DNA of 37,926 bases from G713 sp034717835 (GCA_034717835.1 JAYELZ010000190.1:1-37926), one strand, 5' to 3'; shown: positions 1-8,982, counted from the first letter of the stretch. Translations and numbers: made by a program. The notes: generated by a model not told the origin, from the letters alone.

Positions 1-1
1 T

Positions 2-1480
2 TGCACCGCCTGTCAATTTTTTGGCTATGCAGAGAAGGCGGAACTAACTGCGTGTCAGGTTAGCGATATCGTTCCGGAGAAGGCGGCTGCGACTCTCTCC
101 GCAGTGATGACCGCAGAGCTTGCCACGGAGGGCGCCTGCCTAGAATCCTGGGGGCGGCACACTGCTACGCCGGTAGTTATTGCGGACACCTTAGCAGATA
201 CTAGTTGGGTGAGTCAGAAAAAAGAGTGGCGACGTTCTTACGTGGGAGCACCCATACTTATCAACGGAGAGACTGTTGGTTTTCTCAACGTAAACAGCAC
301 TGAGCCAAATAGATTTAGCACGGCTGATGGCCGCCGTCTGCAATCCTTCGCCATCTATGCAGGTACTGCCATCCACAACGCGCGGCTCCACCAACAGTTA
401 CGCCAACACGCTGCGGAGCTGGAACAGCGTGTCGCTGCCCGCACCGCCGATTTGGCTACTCAGAACGCCCGCCTGGAAGCTATCTTGCAGAGCGTCACCG
501 ATGGTATCGTGGTTACCGACCCGGCGGGAAATATCTTGTTGGCAAACCAGATCGCTGAGAAGTGGAGCACGCAGTTCCTCCCGCCGGCTGATGCTCAAAA
601 ACTCCGCGAGGCGTTCACATTGTTGGCGCGCGCAACGGGAGAAGAACCCGATCTCACATTAGAACTTTCAGGAGCGGATTTGCAGTTACAAGCCGCCCCG
701 GTACTATTCACCGGGGAAGAGAAGCTTCAAGTCATCATTACCATTCACGATGTCAGCGAACTAAAATCTCTGGAACGGCTCAAGTCTCAGTTTATTTCTA
801 GTATTTCTCACGAACTACGGACACCGCTCACGGCGATTAAACTCTATGCGCAGTTGTTGCAATACAAAGATCCGGACAAAGAAGATGAGTACCTAACAAC
901 ACTCAACCATGAAATTGACTACTTAATTGAAATGGTGGAGAGGATTTTACGATTTTCCCAAGTTAACGTCTTGCAGATGACTTTGGAGCCAGAACTCACC
1001 GACCTCAACGCCCTGCTCGGCGAACTTATAAATGGACGTCAAGCATTTGCTCAACAAAAAGAGCTTACTCTCAGCTTCCATCCCCACTTGGATTTGCCCT
1101 TGCTAGCATTGGATCGAGAAAAGATTCAGCGAGTGTTTCTCAGTCTTATCAATAATGCTCTCTATTACACCCCTGTAAGGGGTCAGGTGCGGGTGTGCAC
1201 TGCTCTCACCACAGAAAATGATCAGGAGTGGTTTATTACTAAGGTTCAAGATACTGGTCTCGGTATTGCCTGTCAGGAATTGCCCCACATATTTAAGCGA
1301 TTTTATCGGGGGGCTAACCCTCGGCGCAAACAGCTCTCCGGCTTTGGATTAGGCTTGGCGATTGCTAAAGAATTGGTAGAAGTGCATGGCGGTTGGATCA
1401 CTGTGGAGAGCAAAGAAAATCAAGGTTCAATTTTTACTGTCTGGTTGCCGGTCAATCAGAATCTAGAACAGCTAGTTTAG
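2..1480 (+). CDS. GAF-PAS sensor histidine kinase, 5' end missing
   Basis: This is the C-terminal part of a sensor kinase. The frame is open from base 2, so the gene begins upstream of the window; the GTG/ATG pair at 104-109 lies inside what looks like GAF sequence and is probably not the real start. Domains in order are the end of a GAF domain (GAPILINGETVGFLNV), a short coiled coil, a PAS domain (ILQSVTDGIVVTDPAGNIL), HisKA with the phospho-accepting His in SHELRTPLT, and HATPase_c with an N-box (LINNALYYT) and G-boxes (DTGLGI, GFGLGLAIAKEL). No membrane segment is visible in the part present. The next kinase starts 26 nt downstream on the same strand, so the two are probably co-transcribed. 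The family assignment is firm; the signal is unknown. Confidence 0.88.
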   Translation, partial: CTACQFFGYAEKAELTACQVSDIVPEKAAATLSAVMTAELATEGACLESWGRHTATPVVIADTLADTSWVSQKKEWRRSYVGAPILINGETVGFLNVNSTEPNRFSTADGRRLQSFAIYAGTAIHNARLHQQLRQHAAELEQRVAARTADLATQNARLEAILQSVTDGIVVTDPAGNILLANQIAEKWSTQFLPPADAQKLREAFTLLARATGEEPDLTLELSGADLQLQAAPVLFTGEEKLQVIITIHDVSELKSLERLKSQFISSISHELRTPLTAIKLYAQLLQYKDPDKEDEYLTTLNHEIDYLIEMVERILRFSQVNVLQMTLEPELTDLNALLGELINGRQAFAQQKELTLSFHPHLDLPLLALDREKIQRVFLSLINNALYYTPVRGQVRVCTALTTENDQEWFITKVQDTGLGIACQELPHIFKRFYRGANPRRKQLSGFGLGLAIAKELVEVHGGWITVESKENQGSIFTVWLPVNQNLEQLV

Positions 1481-1506
1481 TTTTTGGAAACAGAGAGGAG
1501 TTAACT

Positions 1507-2634
1507 ATGGGCAAGCAATACATCTTGATAGTTGAAGATCATCCGATTTTGTTAAATGCTATGTGTGGTCTTTTAGAAAACAATGGCTATGCAGTGCTAT
1601 CTGCCCCCAACGGAAAAAAAGCACTTGAAATGATGTACCAGCAAGTGCCCGCGTTGATCATCTCCGATATCATGATGCCTCAGCTGGATGGCTACGAATT
1701 ATATCAAGAGATAAGGAAAAATCCGCAATGGACTCGCATCCCTTTTATCTTCCTGACCGCTAAAGGTGAGAACGAGGATATAAAAAAGGGCAAGGCTCTG
1801 GGAGTGGAAGACTATCTCACCAAACCCTTTGATGCTGAAGAGGTACTCATCACAGTCCATGCGCGCTTGGCACGCGCCGCAGCCATTCAAACCGCCACCG
1901 AGCAAGAATTTGAGGAGACCAAACAGCAAATTATCAATGTGCTCAGTCACGAACTGCGTACCCCTCTTACCTATATCTCCGGCTACACGGCATTGGCTTT
2001 AGAAAATACGGACACGTTTTCGCCAGCAGAGATGTTAACCTTCTTGGGAGGTATCAAACTAGGGGCAGATCGTTTACAAAAGTTAATAGAAGATTTGCTA
2101 ATTGGCGTCCAAATAAGTGTAGGACAATGTGAAAAAGAAATTGAACAACTCGCTGTTGTCCAGGATGACCCTCGAACATTCTTCGTCAACTGCATCGAAC
2201 ACTGTCAAAGTTTAGCTGCCAGACAGGACGTTACGTTGGAGATGCAGGTAGCTTCTCAACTCCCTCCCGTGCGTATCTATGAAGAATTTTTCCTGGATGC
2301 CCTAACCCGTCTTACTGATAATGCGATCAAATTCTCGCGTCAGGAACCCAAACTGGTGTTTATGAGGCTCTATGCGGATCAGGAAACGGTCTATTTAGAA
2401 GTCGAAGATCGGGGGATAGGCATTGCTAAAGAAAATCTGCCACTAATTTTCCGCCGTTTGCAACAAGTTGATCGTCAGCGAATAGAGCAGCAAGGTTCGG
2501 GGATGGGATTGTTCATCGCGCGGTCGTTTATCCGTCTGCACGGTGGCGATATCACCGTGCAGAGCGAATTGGGGAAGGGGAGTACATTTACAATTTCTTT
2601 GCCGGTGGCGCAGGAGTCGTCTCTCCGTGGCTAA
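1507..2634 (+). CDS. Receiver-first hybrid histidine kinase (REC-HisKA-HATPase)
   Basis: A 375-residue cytoplasmic signalling protein with an N-terminal receiver domain followed by a kinase core. In the receiver, D54 (ISDIMMP) is the phospho-acceptor, with E10/D11, T84 and K106 (TKP) as the other conserved residues. HisKA carries H148 in SHELRTPLT, and HATPase_c has LTDNAIKF, DRGIGI and GSGMGLFIARS. The ATG at 1507 is chosen because GAGAGGAG lies just upstream; the frame stays open further 5', but that stretch overlaps the preceding kinase gene. The order REC then kinase suggests that this protein receives phosphate from, or is tuned by, the upstream GAF kinase before phosphorylating something else. 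No output domain or DNA-binding partner is seen nearby. Confidence 0.9.
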   Translation: MGKQYILIVEDHPILLNAMCGLLENNGYAVLSAPNGKKALEMMYQQVPALIISDIMMPQLDGYELYQEIRKNPQWTRIPFIFLTAKGENEDIKKGKALGVEDYLTKPFDAEEVLITVHARLARAAAIQTATEQEFEETKQQIINVLSHELRTPLTYISGYTALALENTDTFSPAEMLTFLGGIKLGADRLQKLIEDLLIGVQISVGQCEKEIEQLAVVQDDPRTFFVNCIEHCQSLAARQDVTLEMQVASQLPPVRIYEEFFLDALTRLTDNAIKFSRQEPKLVFMRLYADQETVYLEVEDRGIGIAKENLPLIFRRLQQVDRQRIEQQGSGMGLFIARSFIRLHGGDITVQSELGKGSTFTISLPVAQESSLRG

Positions 2635-2781
2635 AGGCCCTGGGCTACGGAAGTTGTTGAATGGTGGTTGCTGTTTTTATGGGCCGTCATCTTCGGCTCC
2701 GGTAGACTGCGCGGAGTTGCTCTCTCCCTTCAGACTGGCATCATGGCCTATTTATGATTTGAGCTGTTGAGGAGGTCGATT

Positions 2782-3588
2782 TTGACCGTGTGGCAAGCTT
2801 TACTATTGGGCATTTTGCAGGGCGCGACAGAATTCCTTCCGGTTAGCAGTTCCGGGCATCTGGTGATTTTACCTCGTCTCCTAGGTTGGCCGGATCCGGG
2901 GCTGATGTTAGATACAATTCTGCATTTAGGAACGATGGTCGCCGTGATACTTTATTTTTGGCGCGCTCTCTGGTCGCTGGCGCTGGCGGCGGTGGAGAGT
3001 TTACGAAAACATTCCCTGGCTGACCCGCAGGCGCGGATAGCCTGGGGGCTGGTGTTGGCTACCATTCCGGCTGCGTTTATCGGCTGGCTATTGGAGGAAC
3101 GCATCGAGCAATTCTTCCAAATGCCTCGAACTGTGGGCGGCTGCTTGTTGGTGACGGCGTTGCTTTTGTTGTTAGCGGAGTATGGGGGGCGGCAGCAGCG
3201 TGATTTAGAGACGCTCTCCTGGCGTGACGCGCTGCTGATTGGCTTGGCGCAGACTTTGGCGATGGCGCCGGGGATAAGCCGTTCGGGTATGACTATCGCA
3301 GCAGGATTATTGTTGGGTTATCGACGCGCAGAAGCAACGCGCTTTAGTTTTCTCCTGGCGGTTCCTATTATTTTGGGGAGCGGTTTTTACCAGTTGTTAA
3401 AGTTGACCGGGGAGGCGAGCCTCTCCACGTCCGGCGGCGCGATGTGGGTGGGATTTTTGGCCGCCGGCGTGACCGGGTATTTTGTCATTGCCGGCTTGCT
3501 GGCGTTAGTGCGCCGGCATAGCCTCTGGCCCTTCGCCGCCTATTGTGCCATCTTCGGTTTGCTGGTGGCGACCGGAGTATTAGGATGA
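2782..3588 (+). CDS. uppP: Undecaprenyl-diphosphatase UppP (BacA family)
   Basis: Integral membrane phosphatase that recycles undecaprenyl diphosphate to the monophosphate carrier for peptidoglycan and other wall polymers; it can confer bacitracin resistance. Both family signatures are present: GATEFLPVSSSGHL near the N terminus and PGISRSGMTIAAG in the middle, with about seven or eight hydrophobic segments. The TTG at 2782 is preferred because GGAGG lies 6 nt upstream and it places the start where family members begin, giving 268 residues. Its stop overlaps the next gene's start (ATGA at 3585-3588), indicating translational coupling. The 147 bp upstream holds no recognisable gene. Confidence 0.95.
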   Translation: MTVWQALLLGILQGATEFLPVSSSGHLVILPRLLGWPDPGLMLDTILHLGTMVAVILYFWRALWSLALAAVESLRKHSLADPQARIAWGLVLATIPAAFIGWLLEERIEQFFQMPRTVGGCLLVTALLLLLAEYGGRQQRDLETLSWRDALLIGLAQTLAMAPGISRSGMTIAAGLLLGYRRAEATRFSFLLAVPIILGSGFYQLLKLTGEASLSTSGGAMWVGFLAAGVTGYFVIAGLLALVRRHSLWPFAAYCAIFGLLVATGVLG

Positions 3589-4418
3589 GCTGGCGTGCGG
3601 GAGCGGTTTGTGTGCTAATTGTGGTGTTGACCGCGTGTATGCCCTCCTCCGTTGTGCCGACGCCGACCGCCGCGCCGTTAGCCGCGTCGCCGGAACCGCT
3701 GCGATTGGTCTACTCCGAGTCAACCGCGCCCTTAATCCAGGCCTGGGTGCCGGCTTATCAAAACCACAATTCGGCAGTGGAACTGGTATTGTTGGAACGC
3801 GCTATGGCGTTGGCCGAGCAGGCGTTAATTAATGGAGATATGGATGTCGCGCTGCTGGCCCAGCTCCCGTCCGAGTCAGCAGTCCCAACTTACTGGTCAG
3901 AACCGGTGGCGCGCGAAGGACTGGCTATCGTGGTCAATCCCCAGAATGGGCTGCCGGGATTGACCGAGGGGCAATTGCGAGAGCTCTTCCAGGGTCGGGT
4001 TGAGGATTGGGCGCGCTGGGAAGGGTTGCCGGGTCTACCGGTGATCGTGAGCCGTGAGGAGGGGGCGGGGGAGTATGCGTACTTCCAAGCGCAGGTGATG
4101 GGAGATTTCCCCGTCACGCTGACGGCGCTGTTGGCTCCCAGCAGCGAGGCCGTGCTCAAGATGGTCGGCGAGAAGGAACTGGCGGTAGGCTACCTCTCCA
4201 CGGCGTGGCTGGATGGGCGGGTGCGGCCGTTGCCTCTGGATGGTGTGTCTCCTTCACGAGAGATGTTGGCGTCTGGAGTTTATCCGTTGACCCGCGAGCT
4301 CTATTTGGTGATGCGTGGTGAGCCGCAGGGCGCTTCACGCGATTTTGCGCAGTGGGTGTTGGGCGCGGAAGGCCAGCGGATTGTCGCGGAGCAGGGTTGG
4401 GTGACAGTGGAACGCTGA
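3585..4418 (+). CDS. PstS-like periplasmic-binding lipoprotein
   Basis: A 277-residue exported solute-binding protein. It starts with a hydrophobic signal ending in a lipobox (LTAC, Cys18), then a Pro/Thr/Ala-rich linker and a PstS-type fold. Motifs resembling phosphate-binding proteins include VNPQNGLPGLTEGQLRELF, GRVEDWARWEG and SREEGAGEYAYF. By family it would bind phosphate or a similar oxyanion at the outer face of the membrane, but no PstABC permease or ATPase genes lie in the window, so a sensory or solitary role is possible. It overlaps uppP by 4 nt, a phosphate-related pairing whose meaning I can only infer. Start chosen from the ATGA overlap; the frame is open 42 nt further upstream. 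Confidence 0.82.
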   Translation: MSWRAGAVCVLIVVLTACMPSSVVPTPTAAPLAASPEPLRLVYSESTAPLIQAWVPAYQNHNSAVELVLLERAMALAEQALINGDMDVALLAQLPSESAVPTYWSEPVAREGLAIVVNPQNGLPGLTEGQLRELFQGRVEDWARWEGLPGLPVIVSREEGAGEYAYFQAQVMGDFPVTLTALLAPSSEAVLKMVGEKELAVGYLSTAWLDGRVRPLPLDGVSPSREMLASGVYPLTRELYLVMRGEPQGASRDFAQWVLGAEGQRIVAEQGWVTVER

Positions 4419-4452
4419 TGCTCCACAGATTACGCAGGTTTTGGCCTGACGA

Positions 4453-4483
4453 GTAGCCCGTGGCTGTTTTGGCCACGGGCTAC
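4453..4483. terminator. Hairpin between convergent genes
   Basis: A perfect 12-bp inverted repeat (4453-4464 with 4472-4483) with a 7-nt loop lies between the PstS-like gene and the converging GH3 gene. Neither side has a clear T-run, so it may be a bidirectional, weakly intrinsic terminator or an mRNA 3'-end stabiliser. Confidence 0.6.
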
Positions 4484-4508
4484 GAAATTATTAGCTGCGG
4501 CTCTCTGG

Positions 4509-6770
4509 TTACCTCTCCAGTTGGGCTAAGAGCTGCGTTATGATTTGCTCCGAGGTGCTCGGTAATTTCCCGCCAAACCAATCTAAGATTGGTTCCAGCG
4601 GCATATCCGCAGCAAAGCGCATAGCCTCTTCCGCGTTGATTCCCTCGGTACCTTCTTCGCCGACTTGCGCAAACACTTGCTGGAGCAGCGGCTGCAAGAC
4701 CTGCGCGCCGCGCGAATCGGCCAACCACTCGCGGATGGTGCTCTCTTTGGTGAGGATGCAGGGCAGTTCTTGCGTGGATTCCAGCTGCACCGTCGCTTGT
4801 AGGCAGATATCGGCGGAGGAACGCCCGACCAGGATGTCGAATGCGCCGCTCTCCGTGATCCATTGCTTGTAGGCGGGATCATAATAGGCAAACGCGCGCG
4901 CGTCCAACTCCAACGTCACGGTCTGGGTTTCCCCCGGGGCGAGCGTGACTTTAGCAAAGCCTTTGAGCTCCTTCTCCGGCCGCACCAGGCGGGATTCCTG
5001 GTCGTGGACGTAGAGCTGCACAATTTCCTTCCCCGCCATCTCCCCGGTGTTAGTCACGTCCACGGAGACTTGCAAGCCGTCCGTAGCGTTGAATTTTTCC
5101 GCCGAGACACGCAGCTGGCTATAGGCGAAGGTGGTGTAGCTTAGCCCGTACCCAAAGGGGAAGAGCACTGCTTGCTGGCGCGCGTCGTAATAGCGGTAGC
5201 CGATAAATAGCCCCTCGCCGTAGCGCACCACGCCGTTTTCGCCGGGGAAGTTGAGGTAGGCCGGGGTGTCCGCCAGCCGGAGCGGGAAAGTTTCGGCCAG
5301 TTTGCCGGAAGGGTTCACTTGCCCGAAGAGCACGTCGGCGATGGCTCCGCCGCCGGCTTGCCCCATCATCCAAGCTTCCAACACCGCCGGTACCTGGTCA
5401 ATCCACTCACGCATCTCTATCGCCGAGCCGTTGTTCAGAATTACCACGGTCTGTGGTTGCACGGCAGCCACGGCCTGGATCAACGCTTCTTGCTGTGCGG
5501 TGAGCCGCATATTCGGGCGGTCATAGCCCTCCGATTCTATGTAGGAGGGCAGCGCGATGTAGAGCAAGGCTACCTCGGCCTCCTGCGCGCAACTTACTGC
5601 CGCGTCGATCAAATCCTGGTCGCGGCCCGGTTCCGCCCGGTAACCCGGCGCAAAGAGTAGCTCCACCTCTCCCGCCAGCGCCGCGATTTCCTCGAAGGGG
5701 TTGTCCACCCGTGTGGGATTGATATGGGAGCTCCCGCCGCCCTGGAAGTGCGCTTCGCGTGCCGCGCTCCCGATCAGGGCCAACTTCTGCCCCGCCTGGA
5801 GGGGGAGCAGCCCGTCCTCGTTCTTGAGTAACACCAGACTCTCGCCCGCGATCTTCCGCGCCAGTTGGTGATGGGCTTCTTTATCAAAACCGGCGGCGTC
5901 TTTCGGCGTCTCCACAGCCTTGAAAATTACGCGCAACAGCCGCTTGACCGCTGCATCTACTATCTGCTCATCCAGCTCACCAGCCTGGATCGCCTCTATC
6001 ACGCTCTGCACGCGCTTCTGGCGCGGGCCGGGCATCTCCAAATCCAACCCGCCGGCCAGCGCGGCCACGCGATCATGCACCGCGCCCCAATCGGAGACCA
6101 CGAAGCCCTTAAAGCCCCACTCCTCTTTGAGAATCGAGTTCAACAAGCGCGCGTGCTCCGAGCAGTAATCGCCGTTGACGCGATTGTAAGCGCACATCAC
6201 CGTCCAGGGCTGGGACTGCTTGACCGCGCGCTCAAAGCCGGCCAGATAAATCTCGCGCAACGCGCGTTCATCTATTTGTGCATCAATCACAAAGCGCTGG
6301 AACTCCTGGTTGTTGGCCGCGTAATGCTTTAGCGACGTGCCTACCCCCCGGCTCTGCAGGGCTTGGATGTAACTGGCGGCCAACTCTCCACTCAAAAAAG
6401 GATCCTCGGAAAAATATTCGAAGTTCCGTCCGCAGAGCGGCGCGCGCTTCATATTGTTGCCTGGCCCCAACAAAATATCCACATCCAAAGCCAGACACTC
6501 CTCGGCCAGCGCGTGCCCCAGTTGTTGGAGCAGCTCCACATCCCAGCTGGCGGCCAACGCGGAGGCGGTCGGGAAGCAGGTCGCGGGGCGACTCTCGTTG
6601 CTCATCATCTCCGTCACCCGCCGTACCCCGTGCGGCCCATCGGAGACCGTGATGGCGGGAATTCCCAGCCGTTCCACCGCCACTGTCTGCCAGGCATTCG
6701 CTCCGGTGCAGAGCGTGGCCTTTTCTGTCAACGTCAATTGCGCTACTAGTTGCTCTAAATCTCTCTTCAT
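4509..6770 (-). CDS. Glycoside hydrolase family 3 beta-glucosidase-like enzyme
   Basis: A 753-residue enzyme of the GH3 family, which removes non-reducing-end sugars from beta-linked glycosides. The order is the (beta/alpha)8 domain with the conserved Lys-His pair (SLKHY, K148/H149) and the predicted nucleophile Asp227 in VVSDWGAVHD; then the alpha/beta sandwich (SLVLLKNEDGLLPL); then a fibronectin-III-like C-terminal domain (GKEIVQLYVHD, LKGFAKVTL). About 80 further residues extend past that domain. No signal peptide is seen, so it is probably cytoplasmic and acts on imported oligosaccharides. AAGGAG lies upstream of the ATG. A 24-codon copy of its 5' end lies at 8811-8883, showing that a paralogue once existed nearby. 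Exact substrate is unknown. Confidence 0.93.
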   Translation of the reverse strand: MKRDLEQLVAQLTLTEKATLCTGANAWQTVAVERLGIPAITVSDGPHGVRRVTEMMSNESRPATCFPTASALAASWDVELLQQLGHALAEECLALDVDILLGPGNNMKRAPLCGRNFEYFSEDPFLSGELAASYIQALQSRGVGTSLKHYAANNQEFQRFVIDAQIDERALREIYLAGFERAVKQSQPWTVMCAYNRVNGDYCSEHARLLNSILKEEWGFKGFVVSDWGAVHDRVAALAGGLDLEMPGPRQKRVQSVIEAIQAGELDEQIVDAAVKRLLRVIFKAVETPKDAAGFDKEAHHQLARKIAGESLVLLKNEDGLLPLQAGQKLALIGSAAREAHFQGGGSSHINPTRVDNPFEEIAALAGEVELLFAPGYRAEPGRDQDLIDAAVSCAQEAEVALLYIALPSYIESEGYDRPNMRLTAQQEALIQAVAAVQPQTVVILNNGSAIEMREWIDQVPAVLEAWMMGQAGGGAIADVLFGQVNPSGKLAETFPLRLADTPAYLNFPGENGVVRYGEGLFIGYRYYDARQQAVLFPFGYGLSYTTFAYSQLRVSAEKFNATDGLQVSVDVTNTGEMAGKEIVQLYVHDQESRLVRPEKELKGFAKVTLAPGETQTVTLELDARAFAYYDPAYKQWITESGAFDILVGRSSADICLQATVQLESTQELPCILTKESTIREWLADSRGAQVLQPLLQQVFAQVGEEGTEGINAEEAMRFAADMPLEPILDWFGGKLPSTSEQIITQLLAQLER

Positions 6771-7313
6771 CGACTAAACTCTCCTTGTGATCCGCTACTT
6801 GATTTGTGTTTGGGCGTTTTTAGGGAAAAAATGGACGTGTTCCCTGTACCCAATGCTCCCTACATTCCACGGAACTCTATCATCCAACTGGGGTTTGACA
6901 AGCGCTGGTGATGAAGGTTATCTACGGTGCCTTGGAACCGCGCGTTGCGATTGAGGAGATAGAAAAGTGAGTTAGTGGCGTGGTCGGAGACCGACGCAGC
7001 CACGTTGGCTTGAGTCGGCTAACCCCATTTTTGTCATTCCGAGCAGCCTGCCCGGAGTGATACACGCGCCCGGCACGCATCCGCCGTCTGTCCCGCGTCT
7101 GGATATCGCCACGGTCACGGAAATTGGGCACGTGCTGCATTGGCTTTGCCTTCTTCTGTTTTCTCACCATAGCCCTCAGTATAGTCTGCTTCTCGCCGGA
7201 GGGTAAAACTCGCTTAGAGTGTTGCGAAAAGCATGTATAATGAAAATAGGTAGCTTCTCAAGAAGCACCTCTGAATCAGCAGGAGTTCTTAACGCAAGGA
7301 AAGGAGGAGTAGC
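6771..7313. other. Divergent intergenic region, no gene supported
   Basis: 543 bp between the divergent GH3 and AKR genes. It holds the GH3 ribosome-binding site at the left and the AKR promoter and leader at the right. In between is a stretch (about 6970-7130) with small inverted repeats such as GTCGG-AGA-CCGAC and a TCATTCCGAGC word that resembles repeat debris at 14398-14408 and 21388-21410. An 82-codon minus-strand frame here looks non-coding: it is rich in Arg, has no recognisable domain and has no clear ribosome site. Confidence 0.5.
7236..7270 (+). promoter_or_regulatory. AKR promoter -10 and 5'-terminal hairpin
   Basis: A perfect -10 box TATAAT at 7236-7241 has only a poor -35. Transcription would start near 7248, exactly where a hairpin begins: AGGT plus GCTTC pair with GAAGC plus ACCT (7248-7251 and 7253-7257 with 7262-7270), with one bulged A and loop TCAA. 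A stem at the extreme 5' end commonly stabilises an mRNA; that role is inferred. Confidence 0.5.
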
Positions 7314-8177
7314 ATGATTGAACAGATGGTTTTTGGGCGTACCGGATATATGAGCACGCGCACGATCTTCGGCGCGGCGGCGTTGGGCTGGAACGTCAGC
7401 CAGGAGCAGGCAGATCGAACACTGGAGGTGTTGCTCGACTATGGCATCAATCACATTGATGTGGCCCATTCCTACGGCGACGCCGAAATCCGCCTTGGCC
7501 CGTGGATGTCGAAACATCGCGATAAGTTTTTCCTGGCGACGAAGACGGACAAGCGTACCTACGATGCGGCCTGGGCCGAGTTGGAGCTGTCGCTGGAGCG
7601 GATGCGAACCGCTACCATTGATCTCTGGCAGATGCACCTTCTCATCGGTGAGGAGGAGTGGGAAACGGCGATGGGGCCGGGCGGCGTCCTGGAGGCTTTC
7701 AGCAAGGCGCGGGATGAGGGCATCGTGCGTTATCTCGGCGTGACCGGGCACGAGGTGGTGGTACCCAAGATGCATCTCAGGAGTTTGGAACGCTTCGATT
7801 TCGACTCGGTCCTGCTGCCGTACAACTATCCCATGATGCAGAATCCGGTCTACGCCGCCGACTTCGAGGCGTTACTGGAGCTCTGTGCGCAGCGCAACGT
7901 CGCCGTGCAGACCATCAAGTCTTTGTGCCGCCGCCTTTGGCCCGAGGGAATGGAGCATGATGCCGCTACTTGGTATCAGCCGTTCAAGGAGCAGGAGGCC
8001 ATCGATCAGGCGGTGCATTGGGTGCTGGGCGATCCGCGTGTTTTCCTCAACACCACGGGCGATACGCGGCTATTGCCCCAGGTGCTGGATGCTGCGGCCC
8101 GCTTCGAGCGCCGCCCCACCGGCGCCGAGATGGAAGCGCTGGTGGCGGAGAAGGATATGGAGCCGTTGTTTACCTGA
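7314..8177 (+). CDS. Aldo/keto reductase
   Basis: A 287-residue NADPH-dependent oxidoreductase of the AKR superfamily (TIM barrel). The catalytic tetrad is visible: D49 (HIDVAHSYGD), Y54, K77 (ATKTD) and H108 (LWQMHLL). The later strand ending IVRYLGVTGHE is also typical. AAAGGAGGAG lies just before the ATG. The C-terminal third is less typical; the cofactor-binding end keeps VFLNTTGDTRLLPQVLDAA in place of the common VIPGTS-type loop. It is followed at 8304 by a damaged AKR gene and is divergent from GH3, so a carbohydrate or aldehyde substrate is plausible but unproven. Confidence 0.9.
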   Translation: MIEQMVFGRTGYMSTRTIFGAAALGWNVSQEQADRTLEVLLDYGINHIDVAHSYGDAEIRLGPWMSKHRDKFFLATKTDKRTYDAAWAELELSLERMRTATIDLWQMHLLIGEEEWETAMGPGGVLEAFSKARDEGIVRYLGVTGHEVVVPKMHLRSLERFDFDSVLLPYNYPMMQNPVYAADFEALLELCAQRNVAVQTIKSLCRRLWPEGMEHDAATWYQPFKEQEAIDQAVHWVLGDPRVFLNTTGDTRLLPQVLDAAARFERRPTGAEMEALVAEKDMEPLFT

Positions 8178-8303
8178 GCGAGTGTGTTTTGTATTGAGAT
8201 TTGCCATTCGCTATTCGCCATTTTGCAATGCGCTTCAGGGCGCAGGACTAGAGGTTAATCGCTAATTGCTGAAGGCTAACCGCTATTGGGGGAGGAATGG
8301 AAT

Positions 8304-8747
8304 ATGGACTACCGTTATTTGGGACGTACAGGGATGAAAGTAAGTACGCTCTGCCTGGGCGCGATGACATTTGGGCGCGAGACAGAGGAGGCATTGAGCT
8401 ATGAGATGATGGACCGTTTTGCTGCTGCGGGTGGCAATTTCATCGATACCGCGAACGTCTACAGTCGGGGGCTCTCTGAGAAGATCGTTGGGTGCTGGCT
8501 CAAGCAGCAGCGGCGCGAGGATTTCGTGGTCGCTAAGGAAGTCGGGCGAACGCCCGCGCAGGTCGCGCTCAACTGGGTCGCCAACCGACCCGACATCACC
8601 GCACCGATTATCGGCGTGCGCAAGCTGGTGCATCTGAAAGATAACTTGGGCGCGGCGAAGTTTACGCTCACCGAGGTTAGTCAGCCCGAGCTGCCGTATC
8701 CTTATGATATTGTGGCGCGTTCGGAGGCCCAGCGCGGTCGCGGGTAG
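8304..8747 (+). pseudogene. Aldo/keto reductase with internal deletion
   Basis: A 147-codon open frame with a good ribosome site (GGAGG, 8 nt before ATG). The first ~78 residues match the N terminus of an AKR: MDYRYLGRTGMKVSTLCLGAM, the tetrad Asp in FIDTANVYSRG with its Tyr, and FVVAKE. The rest matches the family's C terminus: GRTPAQVALNWVANRP, APIIGVRKLVHLKDNLGA. The central barrel of roughly 170-180 residues, including the catalytic His, is missing, and the join near 8535-8550 is in frame. VAKEVG could derive from either the Lys-bearing strand or the helix before the GRTPAQVAL motif, so a recombination event at short homology is likely. It is probably inactive as a reductase even though the frame and ribosome site are intact. 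It is followed by a strong terminator. Confidence 0.75.
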
Positions 8748-8767
8748 AGACCCATCGTCGGTTATTG

Positions 8768-8807
8768 CGCCCCTCGGATGAAAGAGCCGAGGGGCGTTTT
8801 GTTTTTT
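8768..8807 (+). terminator. Rho-independent terminator
   Basis: A perfect 10-bp stem (8768-8777 with 8787-8796), 9-nt loop and a T-rich tail TTTTGTTTTTT at 8797-8807. It terminates the truncated AKR transcript. The GH3 remnant on the other strand ends only about four bases beyond it. Confidence 0.93.
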
Positions 8808-8810
8808 GTA

Positions 8811-8883
8811 GAGCACCGGTGCAGAGCGCAGCCTTCTCTGCCAGCGTCAATTGTGCTGCCAACTGCTCTAAATCTCTCTTCAT
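8811..8883 (-). pseudogene. 5' remnant of a second GH3 gene
   Basis: On the minus strand the first 24 codons read MKRDLEQLAAQLTLAEKAAL followed by CTGA, nearly identical to the start of the intact GH3 protein at 4509-6770 (only V9A, T15A and T19A differ). Similarity includes the ribosome site and the TTAGTCG just before the ATG. It stops abruptly at about 8811, against the T-tract of the AKR terminator, after which the frame is meaningless. This is the leftover of a duplicated GH3 gene whose body was deleted. Confidence 0.82.
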
Positions 8884-8982
8884 CGACTAATTCTCCTTGA
8901 TTTGTGGGGGGCGTGGTTTCGTAGCTTGGTCGTTTATGGTCAGGAGTCCTCGCTTCATCGCCTTTTCGCTCCCTCACTTGTC

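Noticed and set aside
6922..7170. 82-codon minus-strand frame in the GH3-AKR spacer
   Set aside because: No ribosome site or domain, and it runs through repeat-like DNA.
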